A DNA stretch of 21,107 nucleotides from an uncultured Dorea sp. (GTDB lineage Bacteria; Bacillota; Clostridia; Lachnospirales; Lachnospiraceae). Position numbers and translations under genes: made by a program. The stretch spans positions 1 to 21,107 of the forward strand of contig CAPEBR010000055.1 in the NCBI GenBank assembly GCA_948602995.1, read 5' to 3'. This document shows positions 1 to 7,389 of the stretch, piece by piece (position 1 is the stretch's first letter; every line of letters begins with the position of its first letter). Below the pieces are notes generated by a model. That model worked only from the letters and a program-made list of their open reading frames with translations. It was not told the origin of the DNA and ran no database searches.

Positions 1-31
1 CATTGGTAAACTCAATTTTTATCTTTTTCAT
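1..31 (-). CDS. 5' end of a leftward gene, truncated by the window edge
   Basis: Read on the minus strand, an ATG at 31-29 opens a frame beginning MKKIKIEFTN that runs off the window. It is preceded by a GGAGG ribosome-binding site (41-45) at 8-nt spacing, and this is the main support for a real start. Ten residues are too few to assign a family. An inverted repeat (55-74) lies just upstream and could be its operator. Confidence 0.5.
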   Translation of the reverse strand, partial: MKKIKIEFTN

Positions 32-54
32 GATGACTGCCTCCATAGTTTTCT

Positions 55-74
55 TGGTAGTGTCAAATCTACCA
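55..74. promoter_or_regulatory. Inverted repeat TGGTAG-N8-CTACCA, possible operator
   Basis: Perfect 6-bp arms separated by 8 nt lie between the leftward start codon at 31 and its AT-rich upstream region. The size and placement suit a repressor site for the left-edge gene. The right arm is also part of the longer repeat that recurs inverted at 368-376, so it may instead be an element end. No regulator for it is visible. Confidence 0.25.
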
Positions 75-376
75 CTATATTTTTTGTTACAAACCTTATA
101 ATTCCAAGGATTACACCACTTTTTCAAGAGAAAAAGCAATGACCTCCCTTTTTTGTGTCAATACTATTAACATCCCTCTGAAGCAGTGGGCCTTTGATGA
201 TTCCCATTCCCCCAAATACCAGAAGTTCAAGATTGATGTGCTCCCTCTTATCACCGACTTCCGCCAGGACTGGACTTATAAAGAATTACTCCCTTACTTC
301 GAAAAACGTTATGGTAAAAAGATACGCCCTGTCAGCCACCGCTCAGAATGCGATAATTTTTAAAAACTGGTAGATT
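66..376. repeat. Short segment bounded by a 9-bp inverted repeat
   Basis: AATCTACCA at 66-74 recurs as its exact reverse complement TGGTAGATT at 368-376. The two copies bracket the 74-residue ORF. This layout fits the remnant of a small mobile element. Nine bases in AT-rich DNA can also match by chance, and I see no convincing target-site duplication or complete transposase. Confidence 0.2.
139..363 (+). CDS. Small protein of unknown function, possibly a gene remnant
   Basis: This is a 74-residue open frame from ATG to TAA. I do not recognise the family. The middle is a plausible folded segment rich in aromatic and charged residues (around WTYKELLPYFEKRYGKK, residues 46-62), and the last ten residues look like an abrupt, unrelated end. 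The upstream sequence AAGAGAAAAAGCA is only a weak ribosome-binding site. The frame sits alone between a leftward gene and a strong hairpin, inside a 9-bp inverted repeat, so a truncated transposon- or phage-derived gene is as likely as an intact small gene. It is not part of the sugar operon that starts at 703. Confidence 0.3.
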   Translation: MTSLFCVNTINIPLKQWAFDDSHSPKYQKFKIDVLPLITDFRQDWTYKELLPYFEKRYGKKIRPVSHRSECDNF

Positions 377-411
377 ATGTCGGATAAATATTAACATAAG
401 GTTTTCTCAAG

Positions 412-463
412 AAGATGACATCTTTAATTTGGTTACTTTGTACAAAATTAAAGATGTCATTTT
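412..463. terminator. Long perfect hairpin, possible terminator
   Basis: A perfect 16-bp inverted repeat (415-430 with 445-460; arm ATGACATCTTTAATTT) encloses a 14-nt loop. AAG before and TTT after extend the stem by wobble or AT pairs. The stem is AT-rich, unlike a classic GC-rich terminator, but it is followed by TTTTG and separates the left-hand DNA from the sugar operon. It could also be the core of a miniature repeat element. Confidence 0.45.
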
Positions 464-566
464 GTTAATTATCACCTTTTTTAAGATAATAGCACAAAAT
501 ATAATATATTTATATAAAAATGTGATTTATGTAAAATTGTAATATATGTTAGGCACATCGTTTCAT

Positions 567-594
567 TTACAGACAAGTATCCTTTTATTATAAT
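567..594 (+). promoter_or_regulatory. Sigma-A-type promoter of the alpha-galactoside operon
   Basis: The -35 hexamer is TTTACA (567-572) and the -10 is a perfect TATAAT (589-594), with a 16-bp spacer. Transcription would start near 601, giving a leader of about 100 nt before the ATG at 703. Two further TATAAT sequences at 672-677 and 681-686 lack a good -35, and the second is too close to the ribosome-binding site. Confidence 0.6.
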
Positions 595-620
595 TTTATC
601 AGCTTGAGTGGTTGTGTAAG

Positions 621-644
621 AAAAAGCAGGCCCGGGCTGTTTTT
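621..644 (+). promoter_or_regulatory. GC-rich palindrome with T-tract in the operon leader, attenuator-like
   Basis: Five A residues, a palindromic core GCAGGCCCGGGCTG and five T residues form a near-symmetric unit. It lies about 20 nt after the predicted transcription start and 58 nt before the first gene. As RNA it can fold with a stem of CAG/CUG plus A:U pairs around a small loop and ends in a U-run, like a short intrinsic terminator. As DNA it could equally be a dimeric operator. No antiterminator partner could be established by eye. Confidence 0.35.
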
Positions 645-702
645 CCTTGCTTTAGCCATGTATTCAAACTATATAATAAATATAATACAAAGGAGTGTAG
701 TT

Positions 703-2022
703 ATGAGAAAATTATCCCGTATGACAGCAGTAGTTTTAGTATTGCTTCTGTTACTGTCTCTTATAGGGTGCAGTAGTTCGTCAGACAAAAAGACTCATCT
801 CACTTTCCAGATATGGGATGTTTATCAGCGTCCTGGCATGCAGGCTATGTGCGATGCCTATACCGCCAAACATCCTGATGTAGTGATTGATGTACAGGCT
901 ACCAGTTGGAGTGAATACTGGACAAAACTGGAGGCTTCTGCTGAAAGTAATACTATGCCAGACATTTTCTGGATGCATACCAATCAGCTGCTGTATTATG
1001 CTGATTTTGGTATGTTAGCTGATGTGACAGATCTTTATGATGACATAAGTTCTAATTACTATGAGGAACATTTCTCTGAGATTTCTCGCAACAATGCCAG
1101 TGGCAGTGACGGCCGTCTCTACGGCGTACCTAAGGACAAAGATAATGGTCTGCTGGTGTATAACAAGGAAATGTTTGATGCCGCTGATGTTCCCTATCCT
1201 ACCGATGACTGGACATGGGAAGATTTGGAAGATGCATCAAAAAAAATTCACGACAAAACCGGAAAATACGGTTTTATGGCCTATAACGATGACCAGCTGG
1301 GTTATTGGTGTTTTGCCTATCAGGCCGGCGGACACATTCTTACCGCTGACCGTACTAAGGCTGGTTACACCAATCCGGGTTCTGTCAAGGGTATAGAGTT
1401 TTATGTAAATATGCAGAAGGAGGATTGGTGTCCTAACCAGACTTATTTTGCTGAAACTGCGCCAGGAACTGCTTTTTTCTCTGAAGAAGGCGCCATGTAT
1501 TTGGAAGGTAACTGGAATCTGCCGCAGCTGATGGAAAACTATCCAGAGATGCGGGGCAAATGGGATCTGGCTAAGCTGCCGAAATGTGCTGATCCTATCG
1601 AGGACAGTGAAAGTTTGGATCAGGATGGACGTGCGACTATGTCCAATGGTCTATGTTATTCTACAGCTGCACATGGTAAAAAGCGTGATATTGCATTGGA
1701 TGTAATTAAATATTTCGGTACTGAGGAGGCACAGCGTATCCAGGGAGAGAATGGAGCTGCGATTCCTGCTTATATCGGCTGCGAGGAATCCTGGCGCGCC
1801 GCATTTGAAGCTTACGATGAAAAGTTGAATCTGGATATCATTTTCGAACAGTTTGACTATGCGGTGCAGGCAATCTATAACACTGCCAGTCCCAAATGGA
1901 AGAGCCTGGTATTGGATGAATTAACCGATATCTATTCCGGCAAGCAGGATCTTATGAGTGGTTTGGAAAATATGGAACGTATTGTTAATACTGAAACAGC
2001 CAAGAAATTAGCGGATGATTGA
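703..2022 (+). CDS. Sugar ABC transporter substrate-binding lipoprotein (CUT1 class)
   Basis: This 439-residue protein is the extracellular receptor that captures an oligosaccharide and delivers it to the two permeases encoded next. Residues 1-23 form a lipoprotein signal peptide: basic start MRKLSR, a leucine-rich core and lipobox LIGC with Cys23 as the lipidated residue. The mature part has the family 1 solute-binding layout, opening with the strand LTFQIWD and containing a DIFWMHTNQ segment. The frame is open up to TTG at 604, but the ATG at 703 is the start because AGGAG (691-695) lies 7 nt upstream and the signal peptide begins there. The gap to the next gene is 14 nt. The neighbouring GH36 alpha-galactosidase suggests raffinose, stachyose or melibiose as ligand (compare MsmE/RafE). 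That specificity is inferred. Confidence 0.9.
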   Translation: MRKLSRMTAVVLVLLLLLSLIGCSSSSDKKTHLTFQIWDVYQRPGMQAMCDAYTAKHPDVVIDVQATSWSEYWTKLEASAESNTMPDIFWMHTNQLLYYADFGMLADVTDLYDDISSNYYEEHFSEISRNNASGSDGRLYGVPKDKDNGLLVYNKEMFDAADVPYPTDDWTWEDLEDASKKIHDKTGKYGFMAYNDDQLGYWCFAYQAGGHILTADRTKAGYTNPGSVKGIEFYVNMQKEDWCPNQTYFAETAPGTAFFSEEGAMYLEGNWNLPQLMENYPEMRGKWDLAKLPKCADPIEDSESLDQDGRATMSNGLCYSTAAHGKKRDIALDVIKYFGTEEAQRIQGENGAAIPAYIGCEESWRAAFEAYDEKLNLDIIFEQFDYAVQAIYNTASPKWKSLVLDELTDIYSGKQDLMSGLENMERIVNTETAKKLADD

Positions 2023-2036
2023 GAGGAGGGATTTTA

Positions 2037-2924
2037 GTGAATAAAAAATTATCTGTTGCCGCAAGACGAGAGGAGAGATGGGGGTGGCTTATGGTAGCGC
2101 CTACCATCATCGGCCTGGTTGTTTTGAATCTCTGGCCCTTTGTACAGACGTTATATTCCAGCTTCTGTGAACATTTGGGTTTTGGACATTATAAGTTTAT
2201 CGGTTTGCAGAACTATAAGGATATGATTGGAAATACTGAGTTTTGGAAAGCCACTTGGAACACAGTTTACTTTTGTATTTTGACTGTACCTGTGGGAATG
2301 GCTCTGGCGTTGCTGGTAGCCTTGCTGCTTAATGCACGTGTGAAATTTAAAGGCGGCTTTCGGACTATTTTTTTTCTGCCCCTGGTTTGCGCACCGGCGG
2401 CTATTGCTATGGTATGGCGCTGGATATTCAACACGGAGTACGGTATTTTAAACCAGATGCTGGGCAGCAAAATTCAATGGATTACTGATCCGAAGACGGC
2501 TGTGCTGGCGGTTGCCATTGTTTCAGTCTGGAGCAGCATAGGTTATGACGCAGTCCTTTTGCTTGCCGGATTACAGAATATCCCAGGAACCCTTTATGAA
2601 GCAAGCGGATTGGACGGGGCAGGTAAAGTCCGGCAATTTTTCTCTATCACACTGCCTATGATTTCGCCAACCCTGTTTTCCGTTTTGATTATGCGCCTGA
2701 TGGCATCCATGAAGATTTATGACCTAATTTATATGATGGCGGATGAGACAAATCCGGCATTGACCGATATGCAGAGCCTGATGTATCTGTTTTATCGTTC
2801 TTCTTTCGTAGCGGGAGACCGTGGTTATGGTTCTGCTATCGTTATCTGGACTGTTAGTTTGATCCTTCTTGTGACTCTTGTACAATTCCAAGGGCAGAAG
2901 AAGTGGGTTACATATGATGTTTAA
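2037..2924 (+). CDS. Sugar ABC transporter permease 1 (MsmF/RafF/UgpA-like)
   Basis: This 295-residue inner-membrane protein is one half of the CUT1 channel. About six hydrophobic helices are visible, the first at WLMVAPTIIGLVVLNLWPF. The cytoplasmic EAA loop that docks the ATPase reads EASGLDGAGKVRQFFSITLP, close to the family pattern EAxxxDGAxxxxxFxxIxLP. The start is a GTG at 2037 with AGGAGGG (2024-2030) 6 nt upstream. An in-frame TTG at 2019 would overlap the preceding stop and lies before the ribosome-binding site. Its stop codon overlaps the ribosome-binding site of permease 2, so the two are probably translationally coupled. No ATPase gene accompanies the pair. Confidence 0.92.
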   Translation: MNKKLSVAARREERWGWLMVAPTIIGLVVLNLWPFVQTLYSSFCEHLGFGHYKFIGLQNYKDMIGNTEFWKATWNTVYFCILTVPVGMALALLVALLLNARVKFKGGFRTIFFLPLVCAPAAIAMVWRWIFNTEYGILNQMLGSKIQWITDPKTAVLAVAIVSVWSSIGYDAVLLLAGLQNIPGTLYEASGLDGAGKVRQFFSITLPMISPTLFSVLIMRLMASMKIYDLIYMMADETNPALTDMQSLMYLFYRSSFVAGDRGYGSAIVIWTVSLILLVTLVQFQGQKKWVTYDV

Positions 2925-2936
2925 GGAGGTATTGCA

Positions 2937-3773
2937 ATGAAAAATTCTTTGAAACGCTCCTACATGCTGAACAAATTTCTTACATATTTTTTCCTGATTT
3001 TAGGTGCGGTCATTATGATCTTTCCGTTTGTGTGGATGATCCTCACCAGTTTTAAAACGGTTCCTGAGAGTATGCAGATCCCACCGGACATTTTACCGAA
3101 ACAGGTTAATCTGGATAATTTTAAAGAGGCAATTGCAAGCCTGCCTTTTGGTAATCTGTACTTGAACACGATACTGATGGTTTTCTTCCGTGTGGTCTGT
3201 GCTGTTTTATTTAGTTCTATGGCGGGTTACGCATTTGCCAAGCTAAAATTTCGGGGCAAGAAGCTGCTGTTTGGCATCGTACTGATTCAGATGTCTCTGC
3301 CAAGCCAGATTTTTATTATCCCGCAATACCAGATGGTGGCTAAGATGGGGATGGCTAATACGATTTTCGCTTTAGTTTTTCCGGGCCTGGTAAGTGCATT
3401 TGGTGTGTTTTTTCTACGTCAGGCATATATGGGTATTCCGGATGAAGTGGGTGAGGCGGCATATCTGGATGGCTGTAACCAGTGGCAGACATTCTATAAG
3501 ATTATGTTCCCGCTGACGGGGACTTCCGTAGCGGCGCTCACTATATTTACCGCCGTCTTTGCATATGGCGATTTGATGTGGCCGTTGGTTGTTAATTCGG
3601 ATCTGAAGATGATGACGCTGTCTTCGGGACTTTCTACTCTGCGCGGGCAGTTTACGACCAACTTCCCTGTGCTGATGGCTGGCTCCCTGCTGGCTATGCT
3701 GCCGATGGTAGTGCTGTACTTGATCTTCCAACGTCAATTTGTAGAAGGAATTGCCGGTACTGGAGGAAAATAG
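2937..3773 (+). CDS. Sugar ABC transporter permease 2 (MsmG/RafG/UgpE-like)
   Basis: This 278-residue membrane protein is the second half of the CUT1 permease. It has the typical N-terminal helix (FLILGAVIMIFPFVWMILTS) followed by a short periplasmic-type loop with SFKTVPESMQ, and about six helices in all. The EAA loop is EAAYLDGCNQWQTFYKIMFP, diverging slightly from permease 1 as expected for the heterodimer partner. ATG at 2937 follows AAGGAGGT (2923-2930) by 6 nt. A strong hairpin follows the gene at 3781-3811, before the alpha-galactosidase. Confident as a family call; the transported sugar is inferred from the locus. Confidence 0.92.
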   Translation: MKNSLKRSYMLNKFLTYFFLILGAVIMIFPFVWMILTSFKTVPESMQIPPDILPKQVNLDNFKEAIASLPFGNLYLNTILMVFFRVVCAVLFSSMAGYAFAKLKFRGKKLLFGIVLIQMSLPSQIFIIPQYQMVAKMGMANTIFALVFPGLVSAFGVFFLRQAYMGIPDEVGEAAYLDGCNQWQTFYKIMFPLTGTSVAALTIFTAVFAYGDLMWPLVVNSDLKMMTLSSGLSTLRGQFTTNFPVLMAGSLLAMLPMVVLYLIFQRQFVEGIAGTGGK

Positions 3774-3780
3774 GTTTTAG

Positions 3781-3811
3781 AACAGTCCCGGTATAAACTG
3801 TCGGGACTGTT
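3781..3811 (+). terminator. Intercistronic hairpin between permease 2 and alpha-galactosidase
   Basis: AACAGTCCCG (3781-3790) pairs perfectly with CGGGACTGTT (3802-3811) around an 11-nt loop. The run after it (TATATAAAT) is poor in T, so termination should be partial. More likely it caps and stabilises the transporter mRNA, or lowers expression of the downstream enzyme relative to the transporter. Confidence 0.6.
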
Positions 3812-3841
3812 TATATAAATGATTTACAAGGGGGTATCTCT

Positions 3842-6034
3842 ATGATTGTACTTGACCAGGAAAACAGAGTTTTTACGTTGCACACTTTAAATACTACATA
3901 TCAGATGAAGGCAGACCAATACAATGTTCTTCTGCATACTTATTACGGTTCAAGGCTTGAGGACTGTGATTTCTCCGCTTTGATTCGGTGTGATGACCGC
4001 AGTTTTACTCCCAATCCCAGTGAGGCAGGGAATAACAGGAATTATTCATTGGATGTCATGCCGCAGGAATATTCAACCTGTGGCGTGGGCGATTTCCGGC
4101 TGCCCGCTATTGAACTGGAGCTGGCAAACGGAAGCCATACAGCAGATCTGCGTTATGAAGGGTTTCGTTTGGAAAAGGGTAAATATACTCTGGAAGGACT
4201 GCCTGGTTTTTATAGTACTGAAGATGAAGCAGAAACACTGGTGATTATATTAAAGGATATTGCTGCACAGGTAGTGTTGGAGCTGTATTACAGTGTATTT
4301 GAGATTTACGACCTGATTACCCGGACGGTTCGGGTAATCAATCAAGGAACAGAGGAGATCCGCTTATGCCGATGTGCTTCTCTCTGTTTAGATTATCTTC
4401 GGTCTGACATGGACCTGATTACTTTTAATGCCCATAATCTGATGGAACGGTGTCTGGATCGGGGGCCATTACGGTCGGGAATACAGAGTGTGGGCAGTGT
4501 GCGTGGAATATCCAGTCATCAGCACAACCCCTTTGTGATTCTCTGTGACCGTGACGCCAATGAAGAAATGGGTATGTGCTATGGCGCTATGCTTCTATAC
4601 AGTGGTAATTTTGAAATGGCTGTGGAATGCAGCCAATATGAAAATAGCCGCTTGGTCATGGGGATTCACCCTTACCATTTCTGCTTTACACTGACACAGG
4701 GGCAGGTGTTCACTGCACCGGAGGCAGCGATGGTCTGTTCGCCTAATGGCTTTGGGCAAATGAGCCGTCAGTATCATAGAGCTATCCGTAAGCATCTTCT
4801 TCGGGATCCTTACGAGGGCAGGCGAAAGCCGGTTTTGGTGAACAACTGGGAGGCTACTTATTTTGATTTCAATGCTGATAGGCTGGTCGGTCTTGCAAGG
4901 GAGGCATCAGCTCTTGGAATAGAGTTGTTTGTTATGGATGACGGTTGGTTTGGATCACGGAACAATGATAACAGTGGTCTGGGCGATTGGCAGGTAAATT
5001 TAGAAAAGTTGCCCGGAGGGCTGGAGGCTTTGGTTCCACGCATCAAGAATATGGGAATGAAATTTGGCATCTGGATGGAGCCGGAGATGGTCAACGAAGA
5101 CAGTCATCTTTATAGTGTCCACCCTGATTGGGTGCTGCATGTTCCGGGGCGTGCCCCTTCCCGGGGAAGAGGCCAACTGGTATTAGATTTTTCACGCAAA
5201 GATGTCCGGGATCATATTTATGAACAAATGAAAGAGGTGCTATCCAGTGCGGATATCTCTTACCTTAAGTGGGATATGAACCGCAGTCTTACCGATGTCT
5301 GGTCAGCTGCTTTGACCGCCCGGAGTCAGGGGGAGGTATATCATCGTTATGTCTTGGGGGTTTATGATTTATTAGAACGTCTGCACTGTGATTACCCTCA
5401 TATCCTTATTGAGGGCTGCTGCGGAGGAGGAGGCCGGTTCGATGGTGGTATGCTCTACTACACGCCCCAGATTTGGTGCAGTGACGATACGGATGCGATT
5501 GACCGTCTGCGTATTCAGTATGGCACATCGTTCTGCTATCCGGCTTGTACCATGGGTGCCCATGTCTCAGCTGTCCCAAATGAACAGAATGGGCGAATTA
5601 CTCCTTTAAAAACCCGGGGAATCACCGCAATGAGTGGAGCTTTTGGTTATGAAATGGATTTAGGTAAGTGTACTGCAGTGGAAAAAATGGAGATTCAACG
5701 TCAAGTGGACAGTTATAAGACTCATTATGATCTTCTTCATGATGGTGATTATTACCGTCTCAGCAGCCCATTTCAGGACAACGCCTATACAGCCTGGGAG
5801 CAAGTGTCAGCTGACCAGCGCGAGGCTCTGGTCAGCGTGGTGTATGACCGTATTGGCGCAGCGCCGCTTTTTGATACTCTGCGGCTTAAGGGATTAAATC
5901 CTACATTTCAATACCGAATCGAAGGGACAGATTCTCTTCACAGTGGCGAGGAATTGATGAGGTCAGGTTATTCTATCTCCCAAAAGCAGGAAGATTATTT
6001 TGCTTTCCAGATTTTTTTAAGAGCAGTTGAATAA
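3842..6034 (+). CDS. aga: Alpha-galactosidase, glycoside hydrolase family 36
   Basis: This 730-residue cytoplasmic enzyme hydrolyses terminal alpha-1,6-galactose from melibiose, raffinose and related sugars (EC 3.2.1.22). The N-terminal half (about 1-320) is the beta-rich sandwich domain of GH36, followed by a TIM barrel with the signatures VMDDGWFG and FGIWMEPEMVNEDSHLY. The nucleophile is Asp478 in LKWDMNR and the acid/base is Asp548 in WCSDDTDA. These numbers agree with the catalytic aspartates I recall for the Geobacillus AgaA/AgaB enzymes, which are almost the same length. There is no signal peptide, so it acts on imported sugar. AAGGGGG (3828-3834) precedes the ATG by 7 nt. It is downstream of the ABC importer, after a hairpin, and converges on an AraC regulator. 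Galactose-processing genes are not in the window. Confidence 0.95.
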   Translation: MIVLDQENRVFTLHTLNTTYQMKADQYNVLLHTYYGSRLEDCDFSALIRCDDRSFTPNPSEAGNNRNYSLDVMPQEYSTCGVGDFRLPAIELELANGSHTADLRYEGFRLEKGKYTLEGLPGFYSTEDEAETLVIILKDIAAQVVLELYYSVFEIYDLITRTVRVINQGTEEIRLCRCASLCLDYLRSDMDLITFNAHNLMERCLDRGPLRSGIQSVGSVRGISSHQHNPFVILCDRDANEEMGMCYGAMLLYSGNFEMAVECSQYENSRLVMGIHPYHFCFTLTQGQVFTAPEAAMVCSPNGFGQMSRQYHRAIRKHLLRDPYEGRRKPVLVNNWEATYFDFNADRLVGLAREASALGIELFVMDDGWFGSRNNDNSGLGDWQVNLEKLPGGLEALVPRIKNMGMKFGIWMEPEMVNEDSHLYSVHPDWVLHVPGRAPSRGRGQLVLDFSRKDVRDHIYEQMKEVLSSADISYLKWDMNRSLTDVWSAALTARSQGEVYHRYVLGVYDLLERLHCDYPHILIEGCCGGGGRFDGGMLYYTPQIWCSDDTDAIDRLRIQYGTSFCYPACTMGAHVSAVPNEQNGRITPLKTRGITAMSGAFGYEMDLGKCTAVEKMEIQRQVDSYKTHYDLLHDGDYYRLSSPFQDNAYTAWEQVSADQREALVSVVYDRIGAAPLFDTLRLKGLNPTFQYRIEGTDSLHSGEELMRSGYSISQKQEDYFAFQIFLRAVE

Positions 6035-6093
6035 GAAAAATCCCACTGGAATATCTAGGTGTTATGACATTGGATTCCTGTGGGATTTTTCTT
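6033..6093. terminator. Bidirectional intrinsic terminator between convergent genes
   Basis: AAGAAAAATCCCAC (6033-6046) pairs perfectly over 14 bp with 6080-6093, and GGAAT/ATTCC (6048-6052 with 6074-6078) extends the stem past one T-T mismatch. The A-run on one side and T-run on the other give a U-tract in either direction, so it can end both the alpha-galactosidase transcript and the convergent regulator transcript. The left arm overlaps the alpha-galactosidase stop codon. Confidence 0.85.
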
Positions 6094-6130
6094 ATTTGTA
6101 AAAAGAAGATGAATTGGTATTAAACGATAA

Positions 6131-6982
6131 TTATGTTTTTGAGCAATTTTGTTTTCTCCACTCCTGGGGTGACAGGTTATAGCATTTCTTGAAAGCCTGG
6201 GAGAAGTAGAGCTGGTTGGGATAACCGCACTTGGCGGCTATTGTTTTAATGGGCAGATCGGTGAGACGCATTAACTCAGTTGCATTCGTTAAGCGTTGAT
6301 GGATCAAAAATTCTTGGGGAGTACAGCCCATTACTTTTTTGAATTTTCGGCTGAAATAGTTGCGGTTCAATTTGCAGAAGTTTGCTACCTCATCAATTGT
6401 CAGTTCACGGCTGCAGTTTTGCTGGATATAAGCTACAGCCTCATTAATATAAAAATCTTTCTGTTCTTTTTCTGCGATATCCTGCCGGTTAGATGAAAAT
6501 TCAATAAGTTCATCCAGGAACAAGTATAATCGCCCTACCAGATGGATGGGGGATTTTGTAGAGTTATAGTAAAAGTAAAGCATCTGCTCCCGCAGCAGTT
6601 CTCCCTGTTCTATACTCTGTGGCGTGTAAATGGGTTGGTCCCATTCCAATCCTGCCTTGAGCAGGCATTCCTCTGCATGGATTCCGTCAAATTCTATCCA
6701 AACGTATTTCCATGGATTTTTTTCATCTGCGGTATACATGTTAATCTGTCCGGGGCAGATGAGGAATGCTTGGTTGGCTTCTAGATTATATTCATGTATT
6801 TCACCATTGGTGGAATGAGAGAACAGCCTTCCTTCTCCGCTGATGATATAGTGAAACAAGTAGTGGTTACGGACAAAGGGGCCGAAAGAATGCAGGGGGC
6901 TACATTGCTCCCAGCCATACTGATAGGGGCGGATATCCAAAAAATGCTCGTTGGGGAAAAGCGAGATGTGGTTTGTTTCCAT
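6131..6982 (-). CDS. AraC-family regulator of the alpha-galactoside locus
   Basis: This 283-residue transcription factor has an N-terminal cupin-like sugar-sensing domain (around YLFHYIISGEGRLF and QAFLICPGQINMY) and a C-terminal double helix-turn-helix of AraC type (residues 192-283, with LTIDEVANFCKLNRNYFSRKFKK and IKTIAAKCGYPNQLYFSQAFKK). This is the layout of MsmR/RafR, which usually activate their sugar operons. The frame is open to an ATG at 7042, but the ATG at 6982 is preferred: AAGGAG lies 9 nt upstream, and a good promoter (7059-7031) would start RNA near 7024, downstream of the longer start. It converges on the alpha-galactosidase. Regulation of the 703-6034 operon is inferred from position. 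Confidence 0.88.
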   Translation of the reverse strand: METNHISLFPNEHFLDIRPYQYGWEQCSPLHSFGPFVRNHYLFHYIISGEGRLFSHSTNGEIHEYNLEANQAFLICPGQINMYTADEKNPWKYVWIEFDGIHAEECLLKAGLEWDQPIYTPQSIEQGELLREQMLYFYYNSTKSPIHLVGRLYLFLDELIEFSSNRQDIAEKEQKDFYINEAVAYIQQNCSRELTIDEVANFCKLNRNYFSRKFKKVMGCTPQEFLIHQRLTNATELMRLTDLPIKTIAAKCGYPNQLYFSQAFKKCYNLSPQEWRKQNCSKT

Positions 6983-7030
6983 AATACACAGCTCCTTGTA
7001 AACATCAAGATTTATTTCCTTGTCATATAT

Positions 7031-7059
7031 ATTATACGGCATCAGTAGGAAAACAACAA
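7031..7059 (-). promoter_or_regulatory. Promoter of the first AraC regulator
   Basis: On the minus strand the -35 is TTGTTG (7059-7054) and the -10 is a perfect TATAAT (7036-7031), with a 17-bp spacer. The predicted start near 7024 leaves a leader of about 40 nt to the ATG at 6982, which supports that start codon. Confidence 0.6.
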
Positions 7060-7067
7060 TATTATTA

Positions 7068-7129
7068 TGTAATTACAAATATAGAATAGGAGTATAAATT
7101 TGTCTGTTTGAATTGTAGGCAAATTCAAA
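7068..7129. promoter_or_regulatory. Two palindromes upstream of the first AraC promoter
   Basis: TGTAATTACA at 7068-7077 is a perfect 10-bp palindrome just upstream of the -35 box. Further out, TTTGAATT (7107-7114) is repeated inverted as AATTCAAA (7122-7129) across 7 nt. Both are well placed for a regulator acting on the 6982 gene, including autoregulation. In DNA this AT-rich, short palindromes are common, so the call is tentative. Confidence 0.25.
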
Positions 7130-7348
7130 TCATACGGAGAAATTGCAAAATGGCAAAATCAATTTTTTTTGATTATCTACTTGTAGTTTGTCATCAAAAA
7201 TGCGTTTGATTTTGAAGTGTAATATCAAAGCTAAAGATATATAAATGCGTATTGCTTAAAATAAAATGAGTTATGTTCAGTGCTGTTTTGAATGCATAAT
7301 ATAAAAGATTCAAAACTAAAAAATGATTGGTGCAGACAAATTATTGAA
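7130..7348. other. AT-rich spacer with no recognisable gene
   Basis: Between the palindromes upstream of the first AraC gene and the terminator of the second there is no ORF with a ribosome-binding site. A small hairpin AATCAA-T6-TTGATT occurs at 7157-7174. I see no tRNA, repeat array or convincing promoter on either strand. Confidence 0.4.
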
Positions 7349-7387
7349 CAAAGAGCCATCGAAAAATTGATTTTCGGCAGCTCTTTG
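7349..7387 (-). terminator. Putative terminator of the second AraC regulator
   Basis: CAAAGAGC (7349-7356) pairs with GCTCTTTG (7380-7387), and an inner stem CGAAAA/TTTTCG (7360-7365 with 7371-7376) continues past a small internal loop. It lies 2 nt beyond the stop codon at 7390-7392. The U-tract on the minus strand is weak (TTCAATAATTTG). Confidence 0.55.
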
Positions 7388-7389
7388 CT

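Noticed and set aside
672..686. Alternative -10 sequences (two TATAAT) just before the binding-protein gene
   Set aside because: The first lacks a reasonable -35 at 16-18 bp, and the second would start RNA within the ribosome-binding site.
604..702. N-terminal extension of the binding protein to a TTG at 604
   Set aside because: The extension lacks a ribosome-binding site and overlaps the leader palindrome, while ATG 703 has AGGAG at good spacing and starts a typical lipoprotein signal peptide.
6983..7042. Longer start (ATG 7042) for the first AraC regulator
   Set aside because: There is no ribosome-binding site, the predicted promoter's RNA start (about 7024) lies downstream of it, and ATG 6982 has AAGGAG 9 nt upstream.
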